Positions 25,323-34,165 of a DNA stretch of 64,000 nucleotides are shown in pieces. The DNA comes from NAT127 sp034717695 (lineage in GTDB: Bacteria > Pseudomonadota > Gammaproteobacteria > Pseudomonadales > Porticoccaceae), in the NCBI GenBank assembly GCA_034717695.1, contig JAYELS010000075.1, positions 20,600 through 84,599 of the forward strand, in the 5' to 3' direction. The translations under genes and the position numbers were made by a program. Numbering within the stretch: the first letter of the stretch is position 1; the number at the start of each line of letters is the position of its first letter. A model generated the notes under the pieces. It ran no database searches. It had not been told where the DNA came from and saw nothing but the letters and a program-made list of their open reading frames with translations.

Positions 25323-28300
25323 ATGATGCAGACCCTGCGGTTCTCCCGTTTCAGCCTGCTGCCCTGGGCCCTGCTGCTTGCCGGGCTGTTGGCCACCTCG
25401 GCCCTTGCCCTGCGCGGTTACACCGGTGTCCGCGAGGAGGCCCGCGCCCGGTTCACCTTTGTCGCCGACCAGGTCGCCCTCAAGATCGAGGAGCGCCTGC
25501 ACCTCTACCGCCTGACCCTGAACGGCGCGGCGGGGCTTTTCGCCCACTCCGGCGAAGTCAGCCGGGGGGAATGGCACGCCTATGTGGACAAGCTGCGCAT
25601 CGACGCCAATATCCCCGGGGTGCAGGGCATCGGCTTCGCCCGGTTGATCAGGCCCGAGGACCTGGCGGCCCATGTCGCCGCCGTGCGCGCCGAGGGGTTT
25701 GCCGACTACCGGGTGTGGCCGGAGGGGGAGCGGGACATCTACAGCGCCATCGTCTACCTGGAGCCCTTTCGCGACCGCAACCTCCGCGCCTTCGGCTACG
25801 ACATGTTTTCCGAGCCGGTGCGCCGTACGGCCATGGAGGCCGCCCGGGATCAAGACCGCGCGGCGATCACCGGCAAGATTGTCCTCAAGCAGGAGGCCGC
25901 CGACCAGGACGTGCAGGCGGGCTTTTTGATGTATGTGCCCGTGTACCGGGCGGGCCTCCCCATCGAGACACTGGCGCAGCGCCGCGACGCCCTGCTCGGC
26001 TGGGCCTACAGCCCCTACCGCATGAACGATCTGATGGCGGGCATCCTCGGCTCCGGGGAACGTCAAAGCCTCGACAGCCAGCACGTCTCCCTGCGGATTC
26101 ACGACGGCGTGGAGCACGGCCCCGACAATCTCCTCTACCAGAGTGACCCGGGGGAGGCCGGGCCCGGCGACCCGCTGTTCCACCAGAGCCGCCAGATCGA
26201 CTTCAATGGCCGCCCCTGGCTGTTGACCTTCGACCGGGATCCCGGCGCCCCGGGGCTCGACTACGGCCCGGTATGGGTGACCCTGGCCGGGGGCCTCGCC
26301 TCCACCCTGCTGCTGGTGGCCCTGGTGCTCTCCCTGCTGCGCACCGAGCGCCGCGCCGAACGCAGGGCCGAGGTGCTCACTTTGGATCTTCGCGAGCGCC
26401 AGCAAGCCCTGGAGGAAAGCGAGTTTCGCTGGAAGTTTGCCCTGGAAGGGGCCGGCGAGGGTCTCTGGGACTGGAACATCCCCGCCGCCACGGTGTTCTT
26501 CTCGCCCCGCTGGAAGGCCATGCTGGGGCACGCCGAGGACGAGATCGGCAACGGTCTCGACGAGTGGCAGAGCCGCATTCACCCCGACGATCTCGACGCC
26601 ACCCTGGCCCAGGTGAGGGATTACCTGGAGGGCCGCGTCCCCCGCTACCACTGCGAACACCGGATGCGCCGCAAGGGTGGCGACTACATCTGGATTCTCG
26701 ACCGGGGCATGGTGGTCAGCCGCGACGCCGCGGGCGCGCCGCTGCGCATGATCGGCTCCCACGCCGACATCTCCGTCACCAAGGCCCTGGAGCAGAGCCT
26801 CAGGGACAGCCAGGCGGAGCTGCTCGAGGCCCAGCGCATCGGCCGCATCGGCAGCTGGACCCTCGACCTGGCCAGCGACCGGGTGAGCTGGACGGCGGAG
26901 CTCTACCGCATGTTCGGCGTCGACCCGGCGGGCCCCGCCCCCGACTACCACCGGCAGGCGGCGCTGTTCACCCCGCCAAGCTGGGCGGCGCTGTCCGAGG
27001 CGGTGGCGACCGCCGCCCGGGACGGCACCCCCTACAGCCTCGAGCTTGAGACCGTGGAGGGGGACAGCCCCCTCGGCTGGTTGCTGGCCCGGGGCGAAGC
27101 GATTCGCGGCACCGACGGCGCCGTCACCGGGGTGCGGGGTATCGCCATGGATATCACCGACAGCAAGCGGGCGCGCACCCGCATCGAGCGCTTGAGTCAG
27201 CTGTACTCGGCCTTGAGCGCCTGCAATTCCGCCATCGTCCACTGCCGCGACGAGAACGACCTGTTTACCCGCATCTGCGAGGTGGTGGTGCGGGAGGGCG
27301 GCATGCGCATGGCCTGGATCGGCCAGCTGGACGACGCCACCGGCCGGATCCTGCCGACCCACAGCTTTGGCGAGGGCACCGATTACCTCGACGGCATCGA
27401 GGTTTCGGCGCGGGGGGACGACCCCCGGGGCCGGGGACCGACGGGCACCGCCACCCGGGACAACCGGCCGGTGTGGCTCGACGACTTTGCCGCCAGCGCG
27501 AGCACCGCCCCCTGGCACGAGCGGGCCGCCCGCTACCGCTGGGGCTCCTCGGCGGCCATCCCCATCCGCCGCGCCGGGCGCCCGGTGGGGGCGCTGACCT
27601 TCTACGCCGAGGCGAGCCACTGGTTCGACGACGAGATCCGCAGGCTGCTGGAGGAAATGGCCGGGGATATCAGCTACGCCCTCGACAAGTTCGCCGCCGA
27701 GGCATCCGCCCGGGCCTACCAGGCCGGCCTGGTGGAGGCGGAGCAGCGCTTCAACAGCCTGATCGAGCAATCCATCGCCGGCGCCTACATCATCCAGGAC
27801 GGGCACTTTGCCTACGTCAATCCCCGCTTCAAGGCCATCTTCGGCTATGACCCGGCGGAGGACTTTGTGGGCCGCGATCCCCGGGACCTGATCTGCCCCG
27901 AGGACCGGGCGGCGTCCGAGGAACGGATGCGCGCCCTGCTGGCGCGGGAAGTGTCCGCCACCGAGGGCATGTTCGCCGCGCTGCGCAAGGACGGCACCCG
28001 GGTGCGGGTGAGCACCAACAGCTCCCTGGCCAGTTACCAGCAGCGCCCTGCGGTGATCGGCCTCGTCCAGGACATCGCCGACCGCAAGGTGGCGGAGGAC
28101 CATATCCGCCGCTACGCCGATGAACTCGAAAAGCTCCTGATGCAGACCGTTGGCCTCGTCACCAACCTGGTGGAAATGCGCGACCCCTACACCGCCGGCC
28201 ACGAGAAGCGGGTGGCGGAAATCGCCGAGGCCATCGGCGTGGAGCTGGGTCTCGACCCCTGGCGCCTCGAGGGGCTGCGGGTGGGGGGCTATCTCCACGA

Positions 28301-28730
28301 TGTGGGCAAGATCGTGGTGCCCGCCGAGATCCTCACCAAGCCCGGCCGGCTCTCCGCCGTGGAGTACGCCATCATCCAGGCCCACCCGGTGGCGGGCTTC
28401 GACATCCTCAAGGATGTCAGCTTCCCCTGGCCGGTGGCACAGATCGCCCACCAGCACCACGAGCGCATCGATGGCAGCGGCTACCCCCAGGGCCTCAAGG
28501 GGGAGGAGATTCTCCTCGAGGCGCGCATCGTCGCCGTCGCCGATGTGATCGAATCCATGGCCACCGATCGGCCCTACCGCCCGGCCCTCGGCGTCGAGCT
28601 GGCCCTGGAGGAAATCGCGCGGGGCGCCGGCAGCGCCTACGACCCGGCGGTGGTGGAGGCCTGTCTGCGGCTCTTCCGCGACAAGGGCTATGTGATCCAG
28701 CGGGAGGGGGGCGGCGATGGCAAGGCCTGA
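25323..28730 (+). CDS. CHASE-PAS-PAS-GAF-PAS-HD-GYP c-di-GMP phosphodiesterase
   Basis: A 1135-residue sensor enzyme. Order: membrane helix (about 10-32), periplasmic CHASE domain (about 60-260, with GVQGIGFARLI), second helix (about 316-339), two PAS/PAC domains (367-480, 505-615), GAF (622-790), a third PAS (805-920) and a C-terminal HD-GYP (940-1125). The HD pair is in YLHDVGKIVVP near 990 and the GYP motif in HHERIDGSGYPQGLKG, so it should hydrolyse c-di-GMP. The ATG at 25323 directly precedes the first membrane helix. Its last 14 bases overlap the start of the next HD-GYP gene. It is divergent from the copper-type receptor. Confidence 0.92.
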   Translation: MMQTLRFSRFSLLPWALLLAGLLATSALALRGYTGVREEARARFTFVADQVALKIEERLHLYRLTLNGAAGLFAHSGEVSRGEWHAYVDKLRIDANIPGVQGIGFARLIRPEDLAAHVAAVRAEGFADYRVWPEGERDIYSAIVYLEPFRDRNLRAFGYDMFSEPVRRTAMEAARDQDRAAITGKIVLKQEAADQDVQAGFLMYVPVYRAGLPIETLAQRRDALLGWAYSPYRMNDLMAGILGSGERQSLDSQHVSLRIHDGVEHGPDNLLYQSDPGEAGPGDPLFHQSRQIDFNGRPWLLTFDRDPGAPGLDYGPVWVTLAGGLASTLLLVALVLSLLRTERRAERRAEVLTLDLRERQQALEESEFRWKFALEGAGEGLWDWNIPAATVFFSPRWKAMLGHAEDEIGNGLDEWQSRIHPDDLDATLAQVRDYLEGRVPRYHCEHRMRRKGGDYIWILDRGMVVSRDAAGAPLRMIGSHADISVTKALEQSLRDSQAELLEAQRIGRIGSWTLDLASDRVSWTAELYRMFGVDPAGPAPDYHRQAALFTPPSWAALSEAVATAARDGTPYSLELETVEGDSPLGWLLARGEAIRGTDGAVTGVRGIAMDITDSKRARTRIERLSQLYSALSACNSAIVHCRDENDLFTRICEVVVREGGMRMAWIGQLDDATGRILPTHSFGEGTDYLDGIEVSARGDDPRGRGPTGTATRDNRPVWLDDFAASASTAPWHERAARYRWGSSAAIPIRRAGRPVGALTFYAEASHWFDDEIRRLLEEMAGDISYALDKFAAEASARAYQAGLVEAEQRFNSLIEQSIAGAYIIQDGHFAYVNPRFKAIFGYDPAEDFVGRDPRDLICPEDRAASEERMRALLAREVSATEGMFAALRKDGTRVRVSTNSSLASYQQRPAVIGLVQDIADRKVAEDHIRRYADELEKLLMQTVGLVTNLVEMRDPYTAGHEKRVAEIAEAIGVELGLDPWRLEGLRVGGYLHDVGKIVVPAEILTKPGRLSAVEYAIIQAHPVAGFDILKDVSFPWPVAQIAHQHHERIDGSGYPQGLKGEEILLEARIVAVADVIESMATDRPYRPALGVELALEEIARGAGSAYDPAVVEACLRLFRDKGYVIQREGGGDGKA

Positions 28731-30102
28731 ATCGGCGGATATCTACCGGGCGCTGTTCGACCACAGCATGGACGCGGTCTTTCTCACCACCCCCGACGGG
28801 GGCATCCTCGCCGCCAACCCGGCGGCGTGCCAACTGCTCGGGCGGAGCGAGGGGGACATTTGCCGGCTGGGCCGCGCCGGGGTGGTCGATCCGGCCTCCC
28901 CGGACCTGCAATCCCTGCTGGCGGAGCGCGCGGCCCGGGGCAGCGCCCGGGGCGCGCTGATCTTCCGGCGCGCCGATGGCAGCGGCGTTCCGGTGGAGGT
29001 GACGTCCACCCGTTTCCGCGATGAGCAGGGCCGGGATCTGGCGGTGATCATCGCCCGGGACCTCTCCCCCCATGTGGCCGCCCGGGCGGTGCTCGCCGCC
29101 AGCGAAGCCAAGTTTCGCTCGGTGGTGCAGGCCATGGCGGAGGGGGTGGTATTCCAGGACGCTGAGGGCCGCATCGTCGAGACCAACCCGGCGGCCCTGG
29201 CCATCGAGGGCCGTGGCGACGACCAGATGCTCGGTCACACCTCCAGCGACGCCAGCTGGGGCGCGGTGCGGGAGGACGGCAGCGACTTCCCCGGGGACCA
29301 GCACCCCGCCATGGTGACCCTGCGCAGCGGCGAGCCCCAGACCAACGTGGTGATGGGGATCCGCCGGCCCGACGGCGAGCGCCGCTGGATCTCCATCAAT
29401 TCCGAACCGCTGCGGGGCGCCGATGGCATCGCCGTCACCGGGGTGGTGACCACCTTCCACGACATCACCGAGCGCAAGCGCCTCGACCAGCAAATGGCCG
29501 ATTACGTCGCCCGCCTCGAGAAATCCATGGAGCAGACCCTGCGCGCCGTGGCCAACATGGTGGAGTTGCGGGATCCCTACACCGCGGGCCACGAGCAGCG
29601 CACCGCCGCCATCGCCCGGGACATCGCCCGGGAGATGGGCTGGCCGGAGGCCCGCTGCCGCGATCTGTGGCTGATCACCATGGTCCACGACATCGGCAAG
29701 ATCGCCGTCCCCGCCCAGGTACTCACCAAGCCCTCCGCCCTCACGGCGGTGGAGTTCGAGCTGGTCAAGTCCCACCCGGAGTGGGGTTACGACATTCTCA
29801 AGGATGTGGATTTTCCCCTGCCCATCGCCACCATCATCCGCCAGCACCACGAACGGCTCGACGGCAGCGGCTATCCCCATGGCTTAACGGGGGAGCAGAT
29901 ACTGCCGGAGGCGCGGGTGATCGCCGTGGCGGACGTGGTCGAGGCCATGACTGCCCACCGGCCCTACCGTCCCGCCCTGTCCATGGACAGGGCCCTCGGG
30001 GAAATACAGGGCCATCGCGGCGACTGGTTCGATCCCGAGGTGGTGGACGCGCTGCTGCGCCTGGTGGTGGAGCGGGGTTACCGGCTGCCGACTGGCGGTT
30101 GA
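28717..30102 (+). CDS. PAS-PAS-HD-GYP c-di-GMP phosphodiesterase
   Basis: A 461-residue soluble protein with two PAS domains (about 8-120 and 128-255) and an HD-GYP domain (265-455). The catalytic pair is in MVHDIGKIAVPAQVLTKP near residue 322 and the GYP motif in HHERLDGSGYPHGL. It begins 14 bases inside the preceding HD-GYP gene with GGGAGG before its ATG, so the two are co-translated. Its HD-GYP domain closely resembles its neighbour's, suggesting local duplication, with the membrane and GAF sensors missing here. It probably lowers c-di-GMP in response to a cytoplasmic redox or ligand signal. Confidence 0.92.
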   Translation: MARPESADIYRALFDHSMDAVFLTTPDGGILAANPAACQLLGRSEGDICRLGRAGVVDPASPDLQSLLAERAARGSARGALIFRRADGSGVPVEVTSTRFRDEQGRDLAVIIARDLSPHVAARAVLAASEAKFRSVVQAMAEGVVFQDAEGRIVETNPAALAIEGRGDDQMLGHTSSDASWGAVREDGSDFPGDQHPAMVTLRSGEPQTNVVMGIRRPDGERRWISINSEPLRGADGIAVTGVVTTFHDITERKRLDQQMADYVARLEKSMEQTLRAVANMVELRDPYTAGHEQRTAAIARDIAREMGWPEARCRDLWLITMVHDIGKIAVPAQVLTKPSALTAVEFELVKSHPEWGYDILKDVDFPLPIATIIRQHHERLDGSGYPHGLTGEQILPEARVIAVADVVEAMTAHRPYRPALSMDRALGEIQGHRGDWFDPEVVDALLRLVVERGYRLPTGG

Positions 30103-30154
30103 CGGCCGTAGCTGCCACCATGGCGCCAACTCCCGCGCACCGCCTGCCGCCGCC

Positions 30155-31873
30155 ATGATTCAACCCTCGCCGCCCCTGCCCGCCGCCCTGGACAACCCCC
30201 TCTACTACCTCGCCAACGGGGATGCCGTGGTGGCCTTTGTGGGCGCCCAGCACGGCGACCTGCTGAGCGCCGCCGAGCGGGCCCGGCTCGATCACTACGC
30301 CGCATTGCCGCCCCCGTCCCGGGCTTTGCTATTGCGCATGGTGATGCGCACCCACGATCACTTTCGCCTCTCGGGCCTTCACTACCCCGAGCTGGGGGAG
30401 CCCCTGGCACGATCCCTGGCGCCGTTGATCGACGGCGGCTGGGTGGACCCGGCGCCGGCGCTGGCGGTGGATGAGCTGTGCCGCCTGCTGCGCCGCGACG
30501 AGCTGTTCGCCGCCTTCGCCACCGAGGTGGCGGGGGCGGGCCTTGGCCCCCGGGCCAGCAAGGCGGCATTGCAGGCGTTGCTGGCCGATCGCCACGGCGA
30601 ATCCCGGATGGCGGTGGCGGACTGGTGGCCGGCCTGTCCCGACCCCGTGGTGGGCCTCGCCGAGGGGGCCCTGTTCCGGCGGGTGCGGTTGATGTTCTTT
30701 GGCAACCTGCGCCAGGATTTCAGCGAATTCGTGATCACCGCCCTCGGCCACCAGGCCTATGAGCCGGTGGCCCTGTCCCGGGAATCCCGGGCTTTTCAGT
30801 CCCGCCAGGAGGTTGACCTGTACCTCGCCCTGCACGCCTGCCGGGAGGCGCTGGACGCGGGCATCGACCCGGGCACCCTGTGGCGCCAGGTGCCGGAGGC
30901 GGAGGGCGCCAACCCCTGGCTCGCCCACCGCCGGGCCCGGCTGTTGTTCGCCCTGGGGCAGCGGGCGGAGCGGGAGGGGCGCGCCGACATCGCCCTCGAC
31001 GCCTACCGGGAGGCGGGGACGGCGGAGGCCCGGGTGCGCTATTTTCGGGTGCGGGAACGGCAGCCGGCGGCGAGCCGCGCCGAGGGCGAGGCCCTGTGGC
31101 GGGAGCTCAGCGCCGCCCAGGGCGCGGCGCCGTCCGACAGCGAGCGCCAGAGCCTAGCCCGCATTCTCAAGCGGGTGGCGCGCCGCTGCGGGGAGGTTCC
31201 CCCCGGGCCGCCCCCCGCGCCGGCGATCCCCACCGAACGGCTTGTCCTGCCCCGGGCGCCGGGCCTGTCGGTGGAGCGCCAGCTGGCCGCCGCCCTGGAG
31301 GAGCAGGGCAGCCGCTGCTTCCATGTGGAAAACGGCCTGTTCAATGGCCTGTTGGGGCTGCTGTGCTGGCCGGCCCTCTACGCCCCCTTGCCGGGGGCCT
31401 TCTTTCACCCCTTTCAGGCGGGGCCCGCGGACCTTTACCGGGAGGACTTCGTACCCCGCCGCCGGGCCCTGGTGGAGGACTGCCTGGCGAGCCTCGACAG
31501 GGGCGACTACCGGGGGCGCATCCTCCACCACTGGCACAGCCGCCAGGGCATCGCCTGCCCGCTGATCCCCTGGCCGCTGCTCACCGGGGAGCTGCTGATG
31601 CTCGCCCTCGACAGCGTCCCGGCCGCCCACCTCAAGGCGATCTTCGCCCGGCTGCTGGCGGACCTCGCGGCCCACCGCAGCGGGTTGCCGGACCTGATCC
31701 GCTTCTGGCCAGGGGCCCGGGGCGCGCCCCGCTACGAACTCATCGAGGTGAAGGGCCCCGGGGACCGGCTCCAGGACCACCAGCGGGCCTGGCTCGGGTT
31801 CCTTGTCGAGCAGGGCATTCCCGCCCGGGTCTGCCATGTGGACTGGGCCCCCGGGGCGGAGGGCGCGGTCTGA
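30155..31873 (+). CDS. fan1: FAN1-type VRR-NUC structure-specific nuclease
   Basis: A 572-residue protein matching bacterial FAN1 in length and layout: an N-terminal DNA-binding helical region, a TPR-like middle (about 215-330), and a C-terminal VRR-NUC nuclease domain (about 470-565). The nuclease core is visible as SGLPDLIRFWP then YELIEVKGPGDRLQDHQ, giving the PD-(D/E)XK residues Asp, Glu and Lys plus the trailing Gln. FAN1 cuts 5' flaps and helps remove interstrand crosslinks. It is followed 20 bases downstream by an iron-sulfur helicase on the same strand, a functional partner. ATG 30155 starts the family similarity. Confidence 0.88.
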   Translation: MIQPSPPLPAALDNPLYYLANGDAVVAFVGAQHGDLLSAAERARLDHYAALPPPSRALLLRMVMRTHDHFRLSGLHYPELGEPLARSLAPLIDGGWVDPAPALAVDELCRLLRRDELFAAFATEVAGAGLGPRASKAALQALLADRHGESRMAVADWWPACPDPVVGLAEGALFRRVRLMFFGNLRQDFSEFVITALGHQAYEPVALSRESRAFQSRQEVDLYLALHACREALDAGIDPGTLWRQVPEAEGANPWLAHRRARLLFALGQRAEREGRADIALDAYREAGTAEARVRYFRVRERQPAASRAEGEALWRELSAAQGAAPSDSERQSLARILKRVARRCGEVPPGPPPAPAIPTERLVLPRAPGLSVERQLAAALEEQGSRCFHVENGLFNGLLGLLCWPALYAPLPGAFFHPFQAGPADLYREDFVPRRRALVEDCLASLDRGDYRGRILHHWHSRQGIACPLIPWPLLTGELLMLALDSVPAAHLKAIFARLLADLAAHRSGLPDLIRFWPGARGAPRYELIEVKGPGDRLQDHQRAWLGFLVEQGIPARVCHVDWAPGAEGAV

Positions 31874-31893
31874 GCAGCGAGGGGCCGATAGCG

Positions 31894-34152
31894 GTGGCGG
31901 TGCGCACCCTGTGCGATTTCGCCGCGCGCAGCGGGGATCTGGATCACCGCTACACCCCATCCCCCACCTCGGAGGAGGGTATCGCCGGTCACCGCCGGGT
32001 GGGCGCCCGGCGCGGCCCCGGCTACCGCGCGGAGCTACCCCTCAAGGGGGAATGCGGCGGGCTGCTGCTCGCGGGGCGCGCCGATGGCTACGATGGCGAT
32101 GCCAACCGCCTGGAGGAGATCAAGACCCACCGGGGCGACCTCGCCCGCATCGGCCCCGGCCAGCGGGCCCTGCACCGGGCCCAGCTGCGGGCCTACGGGG
32201 CACTGCTGTGCCGCGCCGAGGGGCTCGCCACCATCAACCTCAGCCTGGTGTACTTCGATATCCAGCGGGAGCGGGAAACCCCGTTCAGCGAAGAGGCGGA
32301 CGCCAGCGTCCTGTGGGCGGAGCTGGAGGCGCTGTGCCACCGCTACCTGGCCTGGGCCCACCAGGAAAACGGCCATCGCCGCGCCCGCAACGCCGCGTTG
32401 CTGGGGCTGCGCTTTCCCTTCGCGGATTTTCGCCCGGGCCAGCGGACCCTCGCCGAGGCTGCCTACCGGGCGGTGTACGGCGGCCACCCATTGTTGTTGC
32501 AGGCCCCCACCGGCATCGGCAAGACCGCGGGCACCCTCTACCCGGCGCTGATGGCGATGCCCCGGGCCGGTCTCGACCGGCTCCATTACCTCACCGCCCG
32601 CAACACCGGCCGCCAGCTCGCCCTCGACGCCATTGCCCGCATCCTCGCCGCCAACCCCGGGGCGGTCCTCCGGGTGCTGGTGCTGAGCGCCCGGGAGCAG
32701 GCCTGTGAATACCCCGACCGCGCCTGCCACGGGGAATCCTGCCCCCTCGCCCGGGGCTTTTACGACCGCCTGCCGGAGGCCCGGGCAGCGGCCCTGGCGG
32801 GGGGCGGGATCCTCGATCCGGCGGCGCTGCGCGACGTGGCTTTGGGTCATCAGGTCTGCCCCTACTACCTGACCCAGGAGCTGGCCCGCTGGGCGGACCT
32901 GGTGGTGGCCGACGTCAATTACCAGTTCGATCAGGAGGCCCTGCTCCACGCCCTGGCGGCGGCCAATGGCTGGCGGGTGGCGCTGCTGGTGGACGAGGCC
33001 CACAACCTGATGGACCGGGCGCGGGCCATGTACAGCGCCGAACTCACCCAGGGGCGGCTCCGGGAGGCGCGGCGCCAGGCCCCCGCCGTGCTCAAAAAGC
33101 CCCTGGATGCCCTTGCCCGGGCCTGGCGCCGGCTGCTGGCCCGCCACCTGCCGGCGACGGGCGCCGACGCCCCGGTGCAACTGGACGCGGTGCCCCGGGA
33201 GCTGGACGGCGCCCTCCAGGGTCTGGTGGGCGCCATCACCGATTACCTGGCGCAATCCCCGGCAGACGCGGCCCTCCAGGAGCTGATGTTCGAGGCCCTG
33301 GGCTTTCTCGCCCTGGCGGAGCGCTTTGGCGAGCATTCCCTGTGTGAACTGGCCCGGGACGGGGTGGGCACCGGGCGCCTCGCCATCGTCAACCTGATCC
33401 CGGCGGATTTTCTCCGGGCCCGCTTCGACGCCTGCCACGGGGCGGTGCTGTTTTCCGCGACCCTCGGGCCTGCGGCCTTCCAGCGGGACCTCCTGGGATT
33501 GCCGGAGGACAGCCGCTGGCAGGCGGTGGAAAGCCCCTTCAATGCCGGGCAGTTGCAGGTGCGCATCGTGCCCGCCATCAGCACCCGGCTGCGGGACAGG
33601 GGCGCCTCCATCGCCCCCGTGGTGGCGCGCATCCGCAAGCAGTACGCCGCCTGGCCGGCCAACTACCTGGTGTACCTGAGCAGCTTTGCCTATCTGGATC
33701 TGTTGCACGATGCCTTTGTCCGCGCCGCCCCCGCTATCCCCGCGCCCCGCCAGCGCCCCGGCATGTCGGCGGCGGCGCGCCAGGACTTTATCGACGGTTT
33801 CCAGGAAGGGGGCCGGCAGGTGGGCTTCGCGGTGCTCGGCGGCGCCTTCGCGGAGGGTATCGACCTGCCGGGCAGTCGCCTTTCGGGGGTGTTTGTCCTC
33901 ACCCTGGGATTGCCGCCCCACGACAGCCGCCACGAGGTGCTGCGGGAGCGGCTGCAACGGCGCTTTGGCCGGGGTTACGAGTACAGCTACCTCTACCCGG
34001 GTTTGCGCAAGGTGGTGCAGGCGGCGGGGCGGGTGATCCGCACCCCGGAGGACAGCGGGGTGATCGAGCTGATCGACGACCGCTTTGCCCGCCCCGAGGT
34101 GCGCGCCCTGCTGCCCGCCTGGTGGCGGGCGCGGGTGCTGGACAAGGGTTGA
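31894..34152 (+). CDS. Helicase with N-terminal PD-(D/E)XK domain and Fe-S cluster (DinG/XPD type)
   Basis: About 752 residues. The N-terminal region (about 60-110) reads AGRADGYDG, RLEEIKTHRGD and QLRAYGALL, a PD-(D/E)XK nuclease pattern of the Cas4/RecB type. A superfamily-2 helicase follows: Walker A LLQAPTGIGKTAGTL (near 205), four cysteines for a [4Fe-4S] cluster (near 270, 275, 279 and 322), DEAH in LLVDEAHNL (near 367), and motif VI VVQAAGRVIRTPED near 710. It should unwind DNA 5'-3', with the nuclease pruning ends, next to FAN1. Start is GTG 31894 (GAGGGG nine bases before) or GTG 31900. Confidence 0.85.
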   Translation: MAVRTLCDFAARSGDLDHRYTPSPTSEEGIAGHRRVGARRGPGYRAELPLKGECGGLLLAGRADGYDGDANRLEEIKTHRGDLARIGPGQRALHRAQLRAYGALLCRAEGLATINLSLVYFDIQRERETPFSEEADASVLWAELEALCHRYLAWAHQENGHRRARNAALLGLRFPFADFRPGQRTLAEAAYRAVYGGHPLLLQAPTGIGKTAGTLYPALMAMPRAGLDRLHYLTARNTGRQLALDAIARILAANPGAVLRVLVLSAREQACEYPDRACHGESCPLARGFYDRLPEARAAALAGGGILDPAALRDVALGHQVCPYYLTQELARWADLVVADVNYQFDQEALLHALAAANGWRVALLVDEAHNLMDRARAMYSAELTQGRLREARRQAPAVLKKPLDALARAWRRLLARHLPATGADAPVQLDAVPRELDGALQGLVGAITDYLAQSPADAALQELMFEALGFLALAERFGEHSLCELARDGVGTGRLAIVNLIPADFLRARFDACHGAVLFSATLGPAAFQRDLLGLPEDSRWQAVESPFNAGQLQVRIVPAISTRLRDRGASIAPVVARIRKQYAAWPANYLVYLSSFAYLDLLHDAFVRAAPAIPAPRQRPGMSAAARQDFIDGFQEGGRQVGFAVLGGAFAEGIDLPGSRLSGVFVLTLGLPPHDSRHEVLRERLQRRFGRGYEYSYLYPGLRKVVQAAGRVIRTPEDSGVIELIDDRFARPEVRALLPAWWRARVLDKG

Positions 34153-34165
34153 GGGGTGGCCGCCG

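Noticed and set aside
25182..28460. A 1092-codon open frame on the minus strand opposite the large HD-GYP gene
   Set aside because: It is a high-GC antisense shadow: Gly/Ala/His/Gln-rich with no domain, while the plus strand encodes an ordered CHASE-PAS-GAF-HD-GYP protein.
30880..31893. A long open extension upstream of the helicase
   Set aside because: It overlaps the FAN1 gene in another frame with biased composition; family similarity begins after 31894.
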